Assembly (NCBI RefSeq): GCF_000499385.1
Contig: NW_013655266.1
Coordinates: 16,623 to 42,601, forward strand
Reading direction: 5' to 3'
Length of the DNA stretch: 25,979 bases
DNA from: Eimeria necatrix
Taxonomy: Eukaryota > Apicomplexa > Conoidasida > Eucoccidiorida > Eimeriidae
Position numbers and translations under genes: made by a program. The notes beneath the pieces are model-generated. The model was not told the origin of the DNA and ran no database searches. It saw only the letters and a program-made list of their open reading frames with translations. Positions 9,282 through 21,100 of the stretch are shown here, piece by piece (positions within the stretch are counted from its first letter, which is position 1; the number at the start of each line of letters is the position of its first letter).

Positions 9282-9367
9282 GTGTTGCTACTGGGGCCCC
9301 CTTGGGGGCCCCCCTTTAGGGGCCCCTTGGGGGCCCCCCTTTAGGGGCCCCCAGGTGTTGCTACTGG
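9282..9367. repeat. GGGGCCCC array flanked by 13-base direct repeats
   Basis: A block of G-run/C-run units separated by TTTA or TT spans 9293-9353. An identical 13-base string GTGTTGCTACTGG flanks it at 9282-9294 and 9355-9367. Within the block a unit of about 25 bases occurs roughly twice. The motif resembles the GC-rich blocks at 785-1020 and 1866-1940. Confidence 0.8.
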
Positions 9368-10351
9368 TGCATCTGCATTGGGGGAAAAGTAAAGGCATCT
9401 CCGTAGTTACGTAGGCGCCTTGGCGGCTACGAGTTTAGTTCCGAAGTCATCTCACTGGGCCGGGGACTCCGAACTTCTGAGTAAATTTAGACCTGAAGAG
9501 TATAGCAGAAAGAGAGGAATGAGATTTGTAGAGAGGTCTTTAGTGCCTCCCCTCAGCAGAATATATCCCCACTCTCGAGATGTCGAGTTGCCCGGTGGCT
9601 CGGCACCTTATGTATGTGGATTGCCCGTAATTGGCATAGTTTTAACAATTATGCGTACAAACCGCCGCACAGAAATCTCTTGGCGGTTTGCATTACGAAA
9701 GTGCTAACAGGGTGACGGAGCTGCGGAGCACGTGCAGTGGCTACGTAGGGAGCAAGGATAACCCACAGGTCATACACTAGTAGAGAACATTAGCTGGGAC
9801 TGCTATAAGCTTGTCGTTAACTATAACTTATAGTTTAGGCTGTAAACCGTGCGTAAGGCTTCCATGATGCGCGTGCAGCTACTGTTCGTGTCTGCGAGGC
9901 TTCAAAGGAGGTCACAACAAATAACCAACTTCAGCTACCCAGTTCGTGTCTCCATTCTAGATAGAAGTACTTAGTTTTTTCAAACACGGCACGCAGTCCT
10001 TGGTAGAATGCTGCTGTTTGCGGGGCGCATGCACCGAGGTAGCCCGAAGCTCCTCTGATTACCTACGAGTTACGCAGCCCCATTGTGTGGTGTTTGTGTA
10101 CGAGCCCTAATCCTCCTACATATATGCGTTTGTTTCTTAAATTGATGAGGTTTGCCTGGAGCCTCACCCCCATTACAAATAGAGCAGCCAGCGGGTGGTT
10201 GATCTGGCTCCGCTGCGTCACTTCCCAGGCGGCTCTGTGGACGGGTTTTGGAGTGTTCGCCAGCCGATCACCTCCACCAATTAGTTAATATCTGTGGGAA
10301 TAGTCCCTTTCCATAACTTATAGGAGAAGCTGCTCTGGACTCCGCACAACA

Positions 10352-11632
10352 ATGTCGCGCCGGGTTTCCCTCTTGGGGGCCAACAACCAGAAGCCGGCAT
10401 GCGTGCCGAAGAACTTCGACTTGTTACCTTTCCCATCTCTACGTGTGCGGCTGCATCCTGTGCCTCTTATGACCATTCTGGACGCGTACATTCGCCGCGA
10501 TGAAGGCCAAGAGAACGTCATTGGCACTTTGCTTGGCTCATGCTCCGATGGAAACGTCATTGATGTCACAGATTGCTTCGTGGACAGGCATTCGTTGACT
10601 GGCGAGGTCCGTGAGTTCAGAAGTATCTCTCAATCGTGTTTCGACTAGCGCTACTATCTCATGATGCTGCCTTGTTTCCATTCGGAGAAGCAGTTGGCAT
10701 CCTGCATTTGTGTCGTGGCTGTTCAGGGCCTGCTGCAAATCATCAAGGACCATCACGAGAGCATGTTTGAGCTGAAACAGCAGGCCAATGGAGGCAATGG
10801 CGGAGTGCGGGAAGTAGTTGTTGGCTGGTTCTGCACAGGGAGTGAAATGACAGAGCTGACTTGCGCTGTCCACGGCTGGTTCAAGCAGTTCTCGTCTGTT
10901 TCCAAGTTCTTCCCCCAGCCGCCGCTCACAGAGCCCATCCACTTGATGGTGGATGCCGTCATGGAGAGCGGGAGCTTTTCAGTGAAGGTGAGATTCCCCG
11001 CGGGCTGCGAAGACTGGGACTGCTGCGTAGCCTGTGGCGGCTGCGCAGGCTGTGGCCCAGTGACTTCGCGAATAAGTTTCTTTACTCCCGCCAAAATGGA
11101 GAAAAACTTGCAGATGTCTTGATTTTTTGTTTGTGCCTTGGTTGGTTCGCGCCAGGTCTACACACAGGTCCAGATGACAATGGCCAGAGAGGCTTGCTTT
11201 CAATTCCATGAGCTCCCCTTGGAGCTGTACGCGACTCCGTCAGACCGAGTGGGTCTGCAGCTGCTGCAAAAGGTGCGCACTGCGCACCGGAGTCACCCCC
11301 CGCGAGCAGAAGACTTGACAGAGCCAGCCTCCGAAGGCGTTTTGCTGAGTGACATCACGGACGGCCTCAACGCCGAACTTGAACAGCTGCAGGAGAAACT
11401 CGAGATCTGCGCAGCCTATGTTCGAAGAGTGTTGAACGGCGAAGTTGAACCCGACCCAGAGGTCGGCCGCTTCCTCAGTTCTGCTTTGAGCGCGGCTACG
11501 GAGCCGGACTTGGAAGCTTTCGAGCAGCTCTGCCAGAACACACTGCAGGACAGCCTCATGGCTGCTCACTTGGCGCGGCTGGCAAAGCTGCAGTTCGCTG
11601 TGGCGCAAAAGCTCAACACTTCATTCTTCTGA
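10352..11632 (+). CDS. EIF3F: Eukaryotic translation initiation factor 3 subunit F, three exons
   Basis: Subunit f of the eIF3 complex, which binds the 40S ribosomal subunit during translation initiation. Exons are 10352-10606, 10727-10987 and 11156-11632, phase 0 at both joins, giving 330 residues. An MPN domain opens with LRVRLHPVPLMTILDAYIRR and ENVIGTLLG, followed by VIDVTDCFV. Exon 2 adds MFELKQQ, VVVGWFCTGSEM and EPIHLMVD, all in the order expected for eIF3f. Exon 3 has the C-terminal helical part: DRVGLQLLQK, a paired-helix segment ending GRFLSSAL, and LMAAHLARLAKLQFAVAQKL. The JAMM metal ligands of active MPN proteases are not evident, as expected for this structural subunit. The first donor is GAG/GTCCGT; a stronger GTGAGT four bases downstream would break the frame. 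The protein is somewhat longer than the conserved core of animal eIF3f. Confidence in the identity is high. Confidence 0.92.
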
Positions 11633-14333
11633 TGAGGACTGCGCGGGAAACACAAAACTGCTCTGCACAGCTGCTGAGGTTCGCGGAACCCGGCCTCATG
11701 GCTTTTACGTGCTAGCGAATTTCAAGTACTTGGAGCCCAGGCGGCCGTTTTAACTTGGTGACCAAAGTGTTTCTTGAAATATGCAATAACTGCGGACGGT
11801 CAGAAAGAGTTAAGTGTCCCGCTAAAGATTACTGGCATATCACACCCCGGCAGGAAGCTGCGAACTTCTCGAACTGCACGCTCGCGAGTCAGGTTGACTT
11901 CTGCAAAAGTGTGGGGCGGTGCAGCAGCAGGCTGAAATTTTGCCTTTAGAAAGGACGTTGGTTGGATAAAGAATTAACAATCATGTGTGTCACGGAATAG
12001 GCTTTTGGTAGGGACAGACTGCACTCAGTATCTCTCCGGCCTCATGCCTTCTGGGCAAACAGAATTGCATTCACTGAGTTTGAAGCAAATCCGAGGGATT
12101 CCTGTTTTCTAGTGTTTGCCACGCATCCATAGATGTTAGAGTACGAGGGAAACGCTGCTCCGAAAGTTCTGTGAGTTTCATTCAGTGTCGAGCTCTTACA
12201 TAACTGCCGCATTACTTGCCGAAATGGGCTACAAGAAAGAGAAGACACCTACCGTAAGACTTGACGTGGTGTTTCACTTAGATTTCAGAATTTTGATCCG
12301 TACTAGTTTGTGGGAAATACCATGAATGAGACAGTTTTGGCGCCTAAGAGGGTGGTGGAGTGAAGGAGTTCGGCTCCACAGCAAGTTCGCCACCCAGAGC
12401 GTCCTGTGTGTGGAGCCTGTGCTTCTGTAGCGAAAGGTTTGAGCTACAAATGTTTCCTTCCATGTTCTGTATTAAATATCTCTACTGTCACGAAATGATT
12501 CGAGATCTGTGGCCAGGGGAAAGCTTCATGGCGCTGTGCTGTCTTCGTCGGCTGCAACTGTTTGGTAACCAATGTGCCCTACCCTACGAAGTGTGCGCAT
12601 CTACAAACTGATGCAATCAGCAAATCGTGCGAAGACAAGAGTGCAATGCGTGATAAGACCACAGCCATACGTGTTCTAGCTTTACTTTGAAGAAAACCTG
12701 TCCCAAACATGTTCAGTGCAAGGGTAACGAGAAACCACACTTGCGATGAAAATGCAAATTGCCGTTCACATCTATGGCTGGGGAGCTTATGTTAAATTTT
12801 CGACTTCGCCTTAGCAGCTAGGAAGTCCAGTCCAGGCGGAGTGTATTAAATCGGACACTGGCCTTGGCAAAACGTTTGTGTGGTAATGGCAGCAGGCTAT
12901 GGGCACTATAAGGTACTGTGGGAGGCCTGTTACCGAAAAGGCGTCAAATTCTAGGGACAAATGCATGCAGTTTAGTGGCGAGACGTTTAAAATTGAACAA
13001 ACGATACGTGACCGTGACACAGCGTGCGCTGCATGTCAACCCAGGAGTGGGCGCATATTTCAGAGCCCGCGATAAGGAACGATACAGAAGGGAAAAGCTG
13101 AAAACTGATCCCTTTTGGCAGGCACCTACCTAAGGGAGCGGTTTCAGTGTGAAAGTGAGAAAGTAGAAGTCCGAAATCCGGCGTTTCGTTTACAGGGTGA
13201 CCTGAAATTTCGAGTAAAGTTCAAAACATTTTCTGATGCGAATTCTCAACCCAGCGGCGCATGAACCACTGTGCAGATGGTGGAAGTTCTCGTGGCTTCT
13301 TTTTGAGCTGTTTGAGAGGATTATAGAGGCGAAGGAGGCATATTCCCTAATGCAGCTACTGCACAAGGGTAATAGGTTTGTGACTTTGAGGTGAAAAGCA
13401 AATAATTTGCCGGTCTCGGGAGAACAATCGTAGTGCTCATCACAGACTCAGCCCGAATCATTCGCACTGAGAGCAAAACTCCCCTATTGTGAGATTCAAA
13501 AGGGCGTGTGAGCCTTTATGTAGATATAATTTTTGTGAGGCTGAAACATGTGCAGCTACTCCGTCCAAAGGCAGTGATGGTCCGGCGTAGAAACCCAGTG
13601 GTCACTCTGTTTAGCATTGTACGGGAGCAGCAGAGATAATATCGACAAACTTCACCTTAGTAGGATATTTAAGAGTCCATTCAACGATTTTAGAAGTAAG
13701 AATTGGAAACCTGATTTAGGCAGCTGCTGCATGCACCGAAAAGTAGTCTTCGATGCTAAGCCAGCCAATGCTTCCCCCCAGCTTGTCAGTTTGTCTCGGA
13801 CGAGCGACTGGTGCCAAAGCAGAGCTCACATGATGCCTTTCACTATACGAAAGTCGCCCATTTGGTGAATTCGCTTTGATGCGAAGCTAACCGCAAACCG
13901 CAGATTGCACTTGGCGCTCTTAAAGTGGCAACACCGCAGCGTAACCGTTGTAGACCCGGGGCTCGTTGCTTACAACGTAGCGCCTTTCTAGAGATGGTAC
14001 CTAGCCTTGTATGAGAAAACGTTAGGCTCATTTCAACCATATTTTCTGAGCTGGTTGTCTACGAATCATCTTCGAGAGCATCGGGGTGTCTCTCTTAGCG
14101 GCGAGTTTGTCGAGACTTGGACTCAAGCCTTCAGAGATATCTTGCCTTCATACCGGCAGATTTGTTGGAGCACAGTTTCGCTTTTTGCAAAATACCAGTC
14201 CTCTTGGTCTTCTTCCTGCTGCCGTTGATAAGCTTGCTTCGCCCACTTCTGAGGAGCCAGCAGTTAACAGTTCCAGTGGACCTGCGCAGACGGCGGCGTT
14301 CCGATTAAATTTCACCGAAGCTTGAACTCAAGG
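11633..14333. other. Gene-free stretch of about 2.7 kb
   Basis: Only short, unrecognised frames on both strands. Three plus-strand frames overlap at about 14007-14325 just before the next gene; none has a domain, so this is probably its 5' untranslated or promoter region. GCATGC-type motifs occur at 12962 and 13728. No tRNA or other RNA gene was recognised. Confidence 0.45.
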
Positions 14334-15953
14334 ATGTGGGCATCTCCTGCCCTAGCCGTCGCAACAACGGCAGTTCTAGCTGTAGATTGTGTTCTGTGCA
14401 GTGCTGTTGAAGCTGTTCCGCAAGAATGGCAGGCTGCGTGGCCCGCTGAAGGACTACGCGCCTTTTTCGAGCCGAGCAAGCATCCCGATGATCCATTTGC
14501 ACATCCAGAGACTTCTAATGGGACTCAAGAAACAGCGGAGAGAGGAATAATTATGCAGCCCAGCTGGCTTCCCCCCCCACGGGAGATTCAGCAGGAAGGA
14601 GGGCAAAGGGAGATCGAGACATCTGAGGAGTCGCCCAGTCCTACTGAGACTATGAGATATCATCGGGGAAATCTGTTCAGAGTTTTGAACGCTTGTCTCT
14701 TTATTATGTTGATGGCATTCATAGCGAAGGTGCTTTCCACTCAATTCGAACAGAAAGCATTTCCTTTTTGCGCTCCAGGTGCATTGTCTTCCCAGAGCTC
14801 CTCGAGTGGCACTGTACGCAGACCTTCAGAGTCGCGTGGTGCCACAGCAAGGGATAAGTACAAAACTCCGGAAGGGAGCTACTTGCACACCTTAGAAACT
14901 GAAGCTGGCGGGCAAAGTGAGCAGATTTCCAACATGAGGTTGGAGCTCTATGAGACCACAGTCTCGCTGATATCAAGCTTCAAACGTGCGGCCCGAAGGG
15001 TAGAAGCTTGGGCCAAGAAGTCGGAGAATGCGCTGCTCAGTGGGAGAGCAGAGGGTGGAGGTAACCCCAGTGGATTCTCGGCGTCGCGGTCTCTGGCGGC
15101 GCATGTTTCGGCAATTGCGTCTTCACTGGCGCAGAACGTCACTACGCTTTGCAGCAGCTTGGAAGTGGCTGGCGTTGCCGTCAAAAATGCAAGGACAGCG
15201 GAACAGGTCGGGGAAGCAGCAGGTCGCATGAGGAAGTTGCTGCGAGCTGTGGCAAACATAGGCGAAAGTGCCGCCTCTGAGTTTGCTCATACTGCGGAGC
15301 TGACTACTACCATGACCAGCCAAGCGCGAACACTTCTTGATTTGTATCCAGAGATAAGTATAGTGGTCAACTCCTTGTCGGCACCGCTACTCATGCCGGG
15401 GAGAGACAGTCTGACAAGCTCAGGAGGAGCCACAGGGACTCTTGAGAAAGAGTCGGTAGGTCAGCTAAAGGTGTTTCTTCGTGCAGTCGATGCAGCGGAA
15501 TCTTATAATCGAAGTAGGCTACAGTGGATCGTTCGTGACTCTTTCGGGGATGCCGATTACGAATTCTTGACGCAGCTGTTATCTGAAGCTCTCCAGTACC
15601 AGGGAGAAATGCTTTCAGCTGTGAAATCATTTATTAACAGTCGTCGTTTCGCATCACCGGAGGCGCTCTTCACGGATCGTGAAGTAGCGTCCACAATGAA
15701 AAAGTTACAGACCATAAAGACGAAGGAAGCTTCAGTAGGTGAGGCGCTGAAGCGCGAAACGAGCTTTTGCGTTGAGCGGGCACTGGAACAGTTGGAAGCA
15801 GGCCGTACTTTACTGGCGCAAAATGGGAGTAAGCATTTGAGCAGAAAGATGCATCCCCTCCTAGCCCTTTCCGAAACAGCCAGGAAGAACTCAGACAGAT
15901 TAGAGGCGTTGTTGACTGAATGGGAGAAACGGACTACCGCTGTTCACCAGTAA
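14334..15953 (+). CDS. Predicted membrane protein with signal peptide and helical C-terminal half
   Basis: A 539-residue single-exon frame. I do not recognise its family. Residues 1-25 form a signal peptide-like segment (MWASPALAVATTAVLAV, Cys and Ala rich). Residues 26-114 are acidic and Pro/Ser-rich with one NGT sequon. Residues 115-134 (FRVLNACLFIMLMAFIAKVL) form a convincing membrane span. The remaining 400 residues are charged and mostly helical, with Ala/Leu/Glu-rich stretches but no strict long coiled coil. If residues 26-114 are lumenal, the large helical part would be cytosolic. The ATG at 14334 is the first in the frame and gives the signal peptide. Lack of introns contrasts with its neighbours. 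It may be coccidia- or Eimeria-specific. Confidence 0.75.
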   Translation: MWASPALAVATTAVLAVDCVLCSAVEAVPQEWQAAWPAEGLRAFFEPSKHPDDPFAHPETSNGTQETAERGIIMQPSWLPPPREIQQEGGQREIETSEESPSPTETMRYHRGNLFRVLNACLFIMLMAFIAKVLSTQFEQKAFPFCAPGALSSQSSSSGTVRRPSESRGATARDKYKTPEGSYLHTLETEAGGQSEQISNMRLELYETTVSLISSFKRAARRVEAWAKKSENALLSGRAEGGGNPSGFSASRSLAAHVSAIASSLAQNVTTLCSSLEVAGVAVKNARTAEQVGEAAGRMRKLLRAVANIGESAASEFAHTAELTTTMTSQARTLLDLYPEISIVVNSLSAPLLMPGRDSLTSSGGATGTLEKESVGQLKVFLRAVDAAESYNRSRLQWIVRDSFGDADYEFLTQLLSEALQYQGEMLSAVKSFINSRRFASPEALFTDREVASTMKKLQTIKTKEASVGEALKRETSFCVERALEQLEAGRTLLAQNGSKHLSRKMHPLLALSETARKNSDRLEALLTEWEKRTTAVHQ

Positions 15954-16559
15954 GGCAGTTCGAAGCATGCTTGGGCTCGACGAATGGCTGGCCCAGAGTT
16001 CGGCTCCAAGAATACTGTCGTAGCAGATAGGAATAAGCTACGAATGGAACGAAATGCTACCACTTCAGCGTGATAGCAAGTACACAGAGTATAATCAAGT
16101 GTTTTCCTGATGCACCGGACCGCTGTTTCCGGCGAAGGGCCGGTGTTAGGGGTCTGCTTTACTTGTGCATTAATTTGCGTACATTTGTATTAAGTATTTG
16201 CATTTCCATGATGCTTATAGCGTCAAGAGCTGACGCCTACAGATGTTCAGCATGCGGCATGATTCATTTCCCAAACCACTGGGTGCTTGTAAAGCACGAG
16301 TGGGCTGCCATGTGAACAGTCCAAAGGTCGTGAAAAGCCAACTTATGTCAGCGTTCACTGTGTAGTGAAAGTTATTTTGGCTTTATATTTGTTCCCAAGA
16401 AAATTCCGCATCAGGCTAGACGCTCGTGGGGGCGTTCGTAAGAGAAGTCCTGACCAGCGGAGCGTCAGCCGAATATTCGGCATTATTTTCCCTTTCAACT
16501 TGTTCGCTCTAAAGGTTGTCTTCACGTTTGTAATAGAACTATCTAGAGCTATGATCTAA
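15954..16559. other. Gap between genes
   Basis: No supported gene. A short plus-strand frame ending at 16315 carries CSAC followed by spaced histidines, superficially like a zinc ligand set. It has no usable ATG start, so it is not called. Confidence 0.4.
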
Positions 16560-17083
16560 ATGAACGGGCAGGAGAATCTAGGTGTGGGGGGGGTTGCTGG
16601 TATCCCTTTAGCGGAGATAAATGGAATTCCAACCACACCTGTGTTGGACCGCATGCTTGCCCGTATGCACACAGGTAAGGAAGGGAAGGTTAGCATCCTA
16701 TCAGGATTTCGTTAGCTGTACTGTACTGCTTGGACCAGGTAACTGCAGGTGGGTGTTGCAGGTGGCGTATCTGATAGTGCAGGTGAATACTCAGGCTATG
16801 GCTTAAATCGAAGGAAGCTGGCATCCTTGTCATAGCATGTGCGGACATTCAGAACCTGCTGAAGCGAAAAATTGACCATCATTTGACTAGTTTTGAGCGG
16901 ATGAATTCCTGAGCATCGTTGGCAAAATCGCCCGAAGCCCCAACTGGAGGCAAAGGGAAAGAGAGCTGCGGTGTGCCATGGCCCCTGAGTGTGATGATAT
17001 CGCCAATAAGTGAAAGTACTGTACTTGGAGCTCCGCAGCGGAGAATCAAAGAAATAGAAATGGTTACATCGGCCCGATTGTGA
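16560..17083 (+). CDS. Possible short spliced gene, unrecognised product
   Basis: Tentative. An ATG at 16560, directly after an in-frame TAA, opens an exon reading MNGQENLGVGGVAGIPLAE and ending in LDRMLARMHT. It runs into a near-consensus donor CACACAG/GTAAGG at 16674/16675. The TTGCAG acceptor before 16762 keeps the frame (GGVSDSAGEYSGYGLN) to a stop at 16835, giving about 62 residues. Alternatively a GTGAAT donor at 16783 joins in frame to an open segment from 16914 (SLAKSPEAPTGGKGKES) with a stop at 17083. Neither version matches a family I know. Overlapping minus-strand open frames make chance a real alternative. Confidence 0.3.
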
Positions 17084-18195
17084 AACCACAATTCGAGAAT
17101 AAATTCGTAGAACAACTGTTCATGAGGAGGGCTGCAAAGCAGCAATTAGACAAATGCTCGGACGAAAGATGAGTGGAGAAGGGATGCCCCCAATTCGGAG
17201 GCAACTAATTTGTGTGAGAACAAAATGAGGTAGGAAGACGCCAAATAGTTATAAAAAAACTGATTAGCGCTGAGACACTCAGCAAGCCTTCGACAAGACT
17301 AGGCTCGATATCGCAGAACTGGAGTGTAACGCCGAAAAGCATCCACCAGGATCTCCAGATTTTAGGTCCACAAGAGGATATCTAAGAATATAAGGACCAC
17401 GTGTGTAGAGTATGCAAGTTGCCACTACTGTTTTGCTGCAGGCCTAACGTTGTAGGATTGAATCTGTAGCCAGTCTCTCAGGGTTACCCTGCAAGGATTC
17501 GCCCACAGAAGCAGCCTGGCTGACGTTCCGAAAACGTGTCTCTCAGACTGATATAAACGTTGAGTAAGAAATTCCGAATTTTGTAGACATTTGGCTGCGG
17601 CGCTCGAACCTCAGTCGAACAGGCCACTGGGCACCGAAGCCCCAGGGCTTGACCGTTGTGAGCTGCGCACCGCCATCCACACGTGTTCTACACATATATG
17701 CAATCTCATTCTCTATGAAAACCGTTTTTTCGAAGGAAAAAACTGCAGCTAGGGCGTTTTGTGTCCAAGTTGGGTCTTCGACCTCCACAACACCGCAGGC
17801 GGCAACAGGTCCTTCACCGAATATCTGTACGGCTAGGCATTCAGGACTCCCAGCAACGCCACTCATTGACCGCCTGATCTTCCCTTACTACTCAACTTGC
17901 TCGCAATATTTAAATGGCTTGTCTGAAGTTTGTTGACTGGTTTGGTGGTCCCCGGTGGTGTCGCGTTCAACGGCGGAAGGTGGCCCGTTGTGCCGACACT
18001 TCCAATTCTCCGGCCCTACCAGATCAAGCACATCAATCACTCCAGCTCCGGAAAAATCCGTCTGCAGACACAGTTATTCGAGTGCTAGCTAGCTTATCAA
18101 AATATGCAAACAGGGACGAGCTCAAGGCCCGTGAATAGGTTGGACGCAGCTTGTAACCAACATCAGCGGATCCACTCCACCGGTACATATTTCCA
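17084..18195. other. Gap with ambiguous open frames
   Basis: Bases 17084-17540 show nothing. From about 17543 to 18138 both strands and more than one plus frame stay open for 70-107 codons, including an ATG-started plus frame at 17914-18138 ending in KYANRDELKARE. No domain is recognised, and no splice join links any of them in frame to the gene starting at 18196. A small gene or 5' exon may be present but cannot be assigned. Confidence 0.3.
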
Positions 18196-21100
18196 ATGGA
18201 TCATATTGATACAACTACACACGAAGCAGAGCTAGGCTGCGCAGAGGCTCATAGTCAATGCGGTCCTGCAGGGTCCGTGAACCTTGCAGCTGAAGCGCCG
18301 CAGAGGACGAGCATCGTGCCCGATCACGTCTCTTTTTACAATGATGACCAAAACGACGACCCTGAAGACTGCCAAGAGACAGTTGACTCTCCCCTGCTTA
18401 GCACTTCATTGGCGGTTCGTCTGCATGCCCCTAAATGAAATGCAAGGCGTGTCGATATGCATTTGAAACGCTTCTGTAGGATGGAAGAGCTGGGGACCGC
18501 AAGTCTTGCGCTGTGAACTTATGGATATCTTCAGGGATGCTCTGGCAATGTTTTGGCCAATATGGAATCGAGGAGCGCCTCCCCTAATGCAGTCCGCGAG
18601 TTGGAGGAGGCGTTATGGCTGGCCCAAGAAGAGCTTGCTGAGGAGCAAAGTACGCTCCAGCCGCCGTGTAGAAATTGCCTTCTGCGCATTTCAGCTTTTA
18701 GCTTGCTATCTTGTGGACTCGGTCTCGTGAGGCCTTGTAATTCTTTTCTCTTTTGTACTGAGTTGTTCTCAGGGCTACGCGCGGAGGAACGGAAACACTA
18801 TGCAATATTCCATGATGAAGTAAGTCTGGGCATGTATGTCACACAGTATGCAGTGAAAATCAACAAGGAAGCTCTTCTTCGGAGCTCCACTGACTCTCTT
18901 GCTTGTGATATGCAGTACCTCCGACTTCAAGAGGAAAGCATCATCAATAGCAGGCGCACTACTGCTGCCGAGGTTTGTTGCTCTCCACTTCGTATTGTCA
19001 CAAATGTGGCGAAGTAGATTCTTTCCTATTTGACAACAGTTAGTGCGGTATGCCAACATCTTGAGGGCTGCAGTGATATATGGTGCACAGGGTTTGTATG
19101 TGTGACGTTCTAACCAATGTTGATGGCATGTTTTTGTCCAAGGTGGTTGCTCAAGCATCGCGTTCTCTAGCAAGGCAAGCGATTGAAGACAAAGAGTATG
19201 TTGCAAGATTGCTCAACCAAGCACAGACAGAGGTACAACTTGGTTCGTGTTTAATAGATTCTACGATGTGCTGTCGAAGTTTAGTGCCGATTTCATGTTC
19301 CCGTTCGTGCTGTTTGCTGAGTGCTCGTTGCCTACTTGAAGTACGATAAGTTTTGTGCGTGTGCAGCTTCACTGCGTGATCGCTCTTGTCGAAGACCTCA
19401 TGCCTAGATTTAAAGAGAAGCTCTGGTAGGTGTTAGTGCTGCGCAGAAAGCCAAACGAAGTGTAGGTGTCCGTAACAGAGATCATATTGCACGGTTCTTT
19501 GCATCTTTTGTTGGCTGCTGCTCAGCAAGCTTGTTGAACAAGGGAACACAGTCGTTGCATTGTTAGCCAGCCGTTGGCCAGAGGCAAGACTTAGAAAGCA
19601 AATTGAAGCGCTTGGGATTTCTGACCAGCCTTTGGCACGGCTGGCTCTGTGCCACGCCCTGAAGACAAAGGAAACTACTTATGTGAAGGTAGCTCTTCAG
19701 CGGTGTTCGGATGTTTCTACATCCTGTCTTTCATCGTCACGAGAGTTATTGCAGCATGGGAGGCCTCTTGAGCGCCCACCAGGGGACCCTCAGATGAAAC
19801 AAAGCGAGGTGGTTGAGGCAATGGAGGATCACGAGGGAACAGCACTTGCAGGGCAGCAAATCAGAAAATGTAGCAGCCAAGTGGAAGGTCTTAGTAGAGA
19901 GCGCGCTCGAGGTCATCGCTTGACGGCAGGGCCAGTCGTAGTAGGGACTGATGCAACCTGTTGCCTGCAAGGTAACATTCGTCAGCCATGCCATGTCCCG
20001 CAGGGTCGCAAGTGCCCCAATATGGCAGGGGCACTCTCTTCCAGAATGTACTTGCGTAATGGCGCTGCTGTTGACAGACGGCCTGGCAGCAAAGGGTGTG
20101 TCCCTGCTATTATCAGCCCGAAGAATGGGAACAAGCTTGTTTGTGCCCCAGCAATAGTTTCAGCACGTCCTCGACTGCAAGCGGCTCCTCCCCGGAAGTT
20201 GAAGCCACTTGATGCAGCAGTGCATTTGACACCTAGAAATTTGAGGCACCCTTTGCCTCCTCTTCCTTTTGGAAAAGGAGCTCTCTTGGGAGCCGGGAGA
20301 TTGGCAGCACGGGATCTCAACCACGCAGACCGGTCCGACGTGTCCCTCCCAAAAAATAATGCTCATGGCGAAATGTTCCCTTGGAAGAAAGACACAGTAA
20401 CCACTCCGGCAGCATCAAGGAGATCAACAGTTCGATCGGAAAGGCAATCCAAGGAGGAGCATGGAATCAAGCATCGCGATACCCAGGGTCACAGCTCAAG
20501 GCCGGCATTCCTTCGCTCTTCTTCAAGGCCGTCTGTCACTCAGTCGAAAGCACCTTCGGAGAGCTCTGGGTTGTCAGCGCACTTCCACACGGGGACCAAC
20601 TTGCGGGCCACACAGCCACCTCCGGTTAAAGGGGCTACTCTTCGACTTAACGGCATACCCAGTCGTATGACATATGGAGCAGTACTGCCCAGTGGCAAAG
20701 ACCCAATTAAAAGGCAGTCAGTAGCAAACTTTCTCAAGGAAAGTGAGAAGCTAGGGCCTAGTGGCAAGGTATGTGAAGATCAAAACCGGATCGTTAGGAA
20801 CAAAGGAACACATGAGGACCTCTCGAGTGGCCTACAGAAGATTATAATGCCGCCATTGCCATCTTGCATCCAGCAATCGGAGCTTACTAGTGGTAGTGTT
20901 GCCGGGGGATACACTGAAGGTAGCTCTACAGCCGCCTTTTCAGTAGCGGTTGACTCGGAGAAACAAAATAACACGGAGAAATGCTCAACGAATAACAGAA
21001 TCATAGAAACTCCAAAAGCAGCGCCGACCTTTCTTTGTGCTTCGAGATCTGAACAAATGGCGGCAGAATTTCGACAGACAGGAGCGTCACAGTGCAAGAA

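Larger units (their letters stand above)
8640..10351. other. Intergenic region with two repeat arrays
   Basis: No supported gene. It contains the 34-base array (8850-8985) and the GGGGCCCC array (9282-9367). A 95-codon plus-strand frame at about 9420-9707 begins at TTG, has no recognised domain and is left unannotated. Confidence 0.45.

Noticed and set aside
9420..9707. 95-codon plus-strand frame, considered as a lone exon or a mitochondrial insertion
   Set aside because: It starts at TTG, has no recognised protein motif, and I could not match it with confidence to mitochondrial cytochrome or rRNA fragments.
16070..16315. Frame ending with CSAC and spaced histidines, zinc-finger-like
   Set aside because: The spacing does not fit a standard C2H2 finger, the start is not ATG, and there is no splice link to a neighbour.
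16796..17145. Minus-strand frames of 88-97 codons
   Set aside because: No domain and no supporting splice or start context. They overlap the tentative plus-strand gene.
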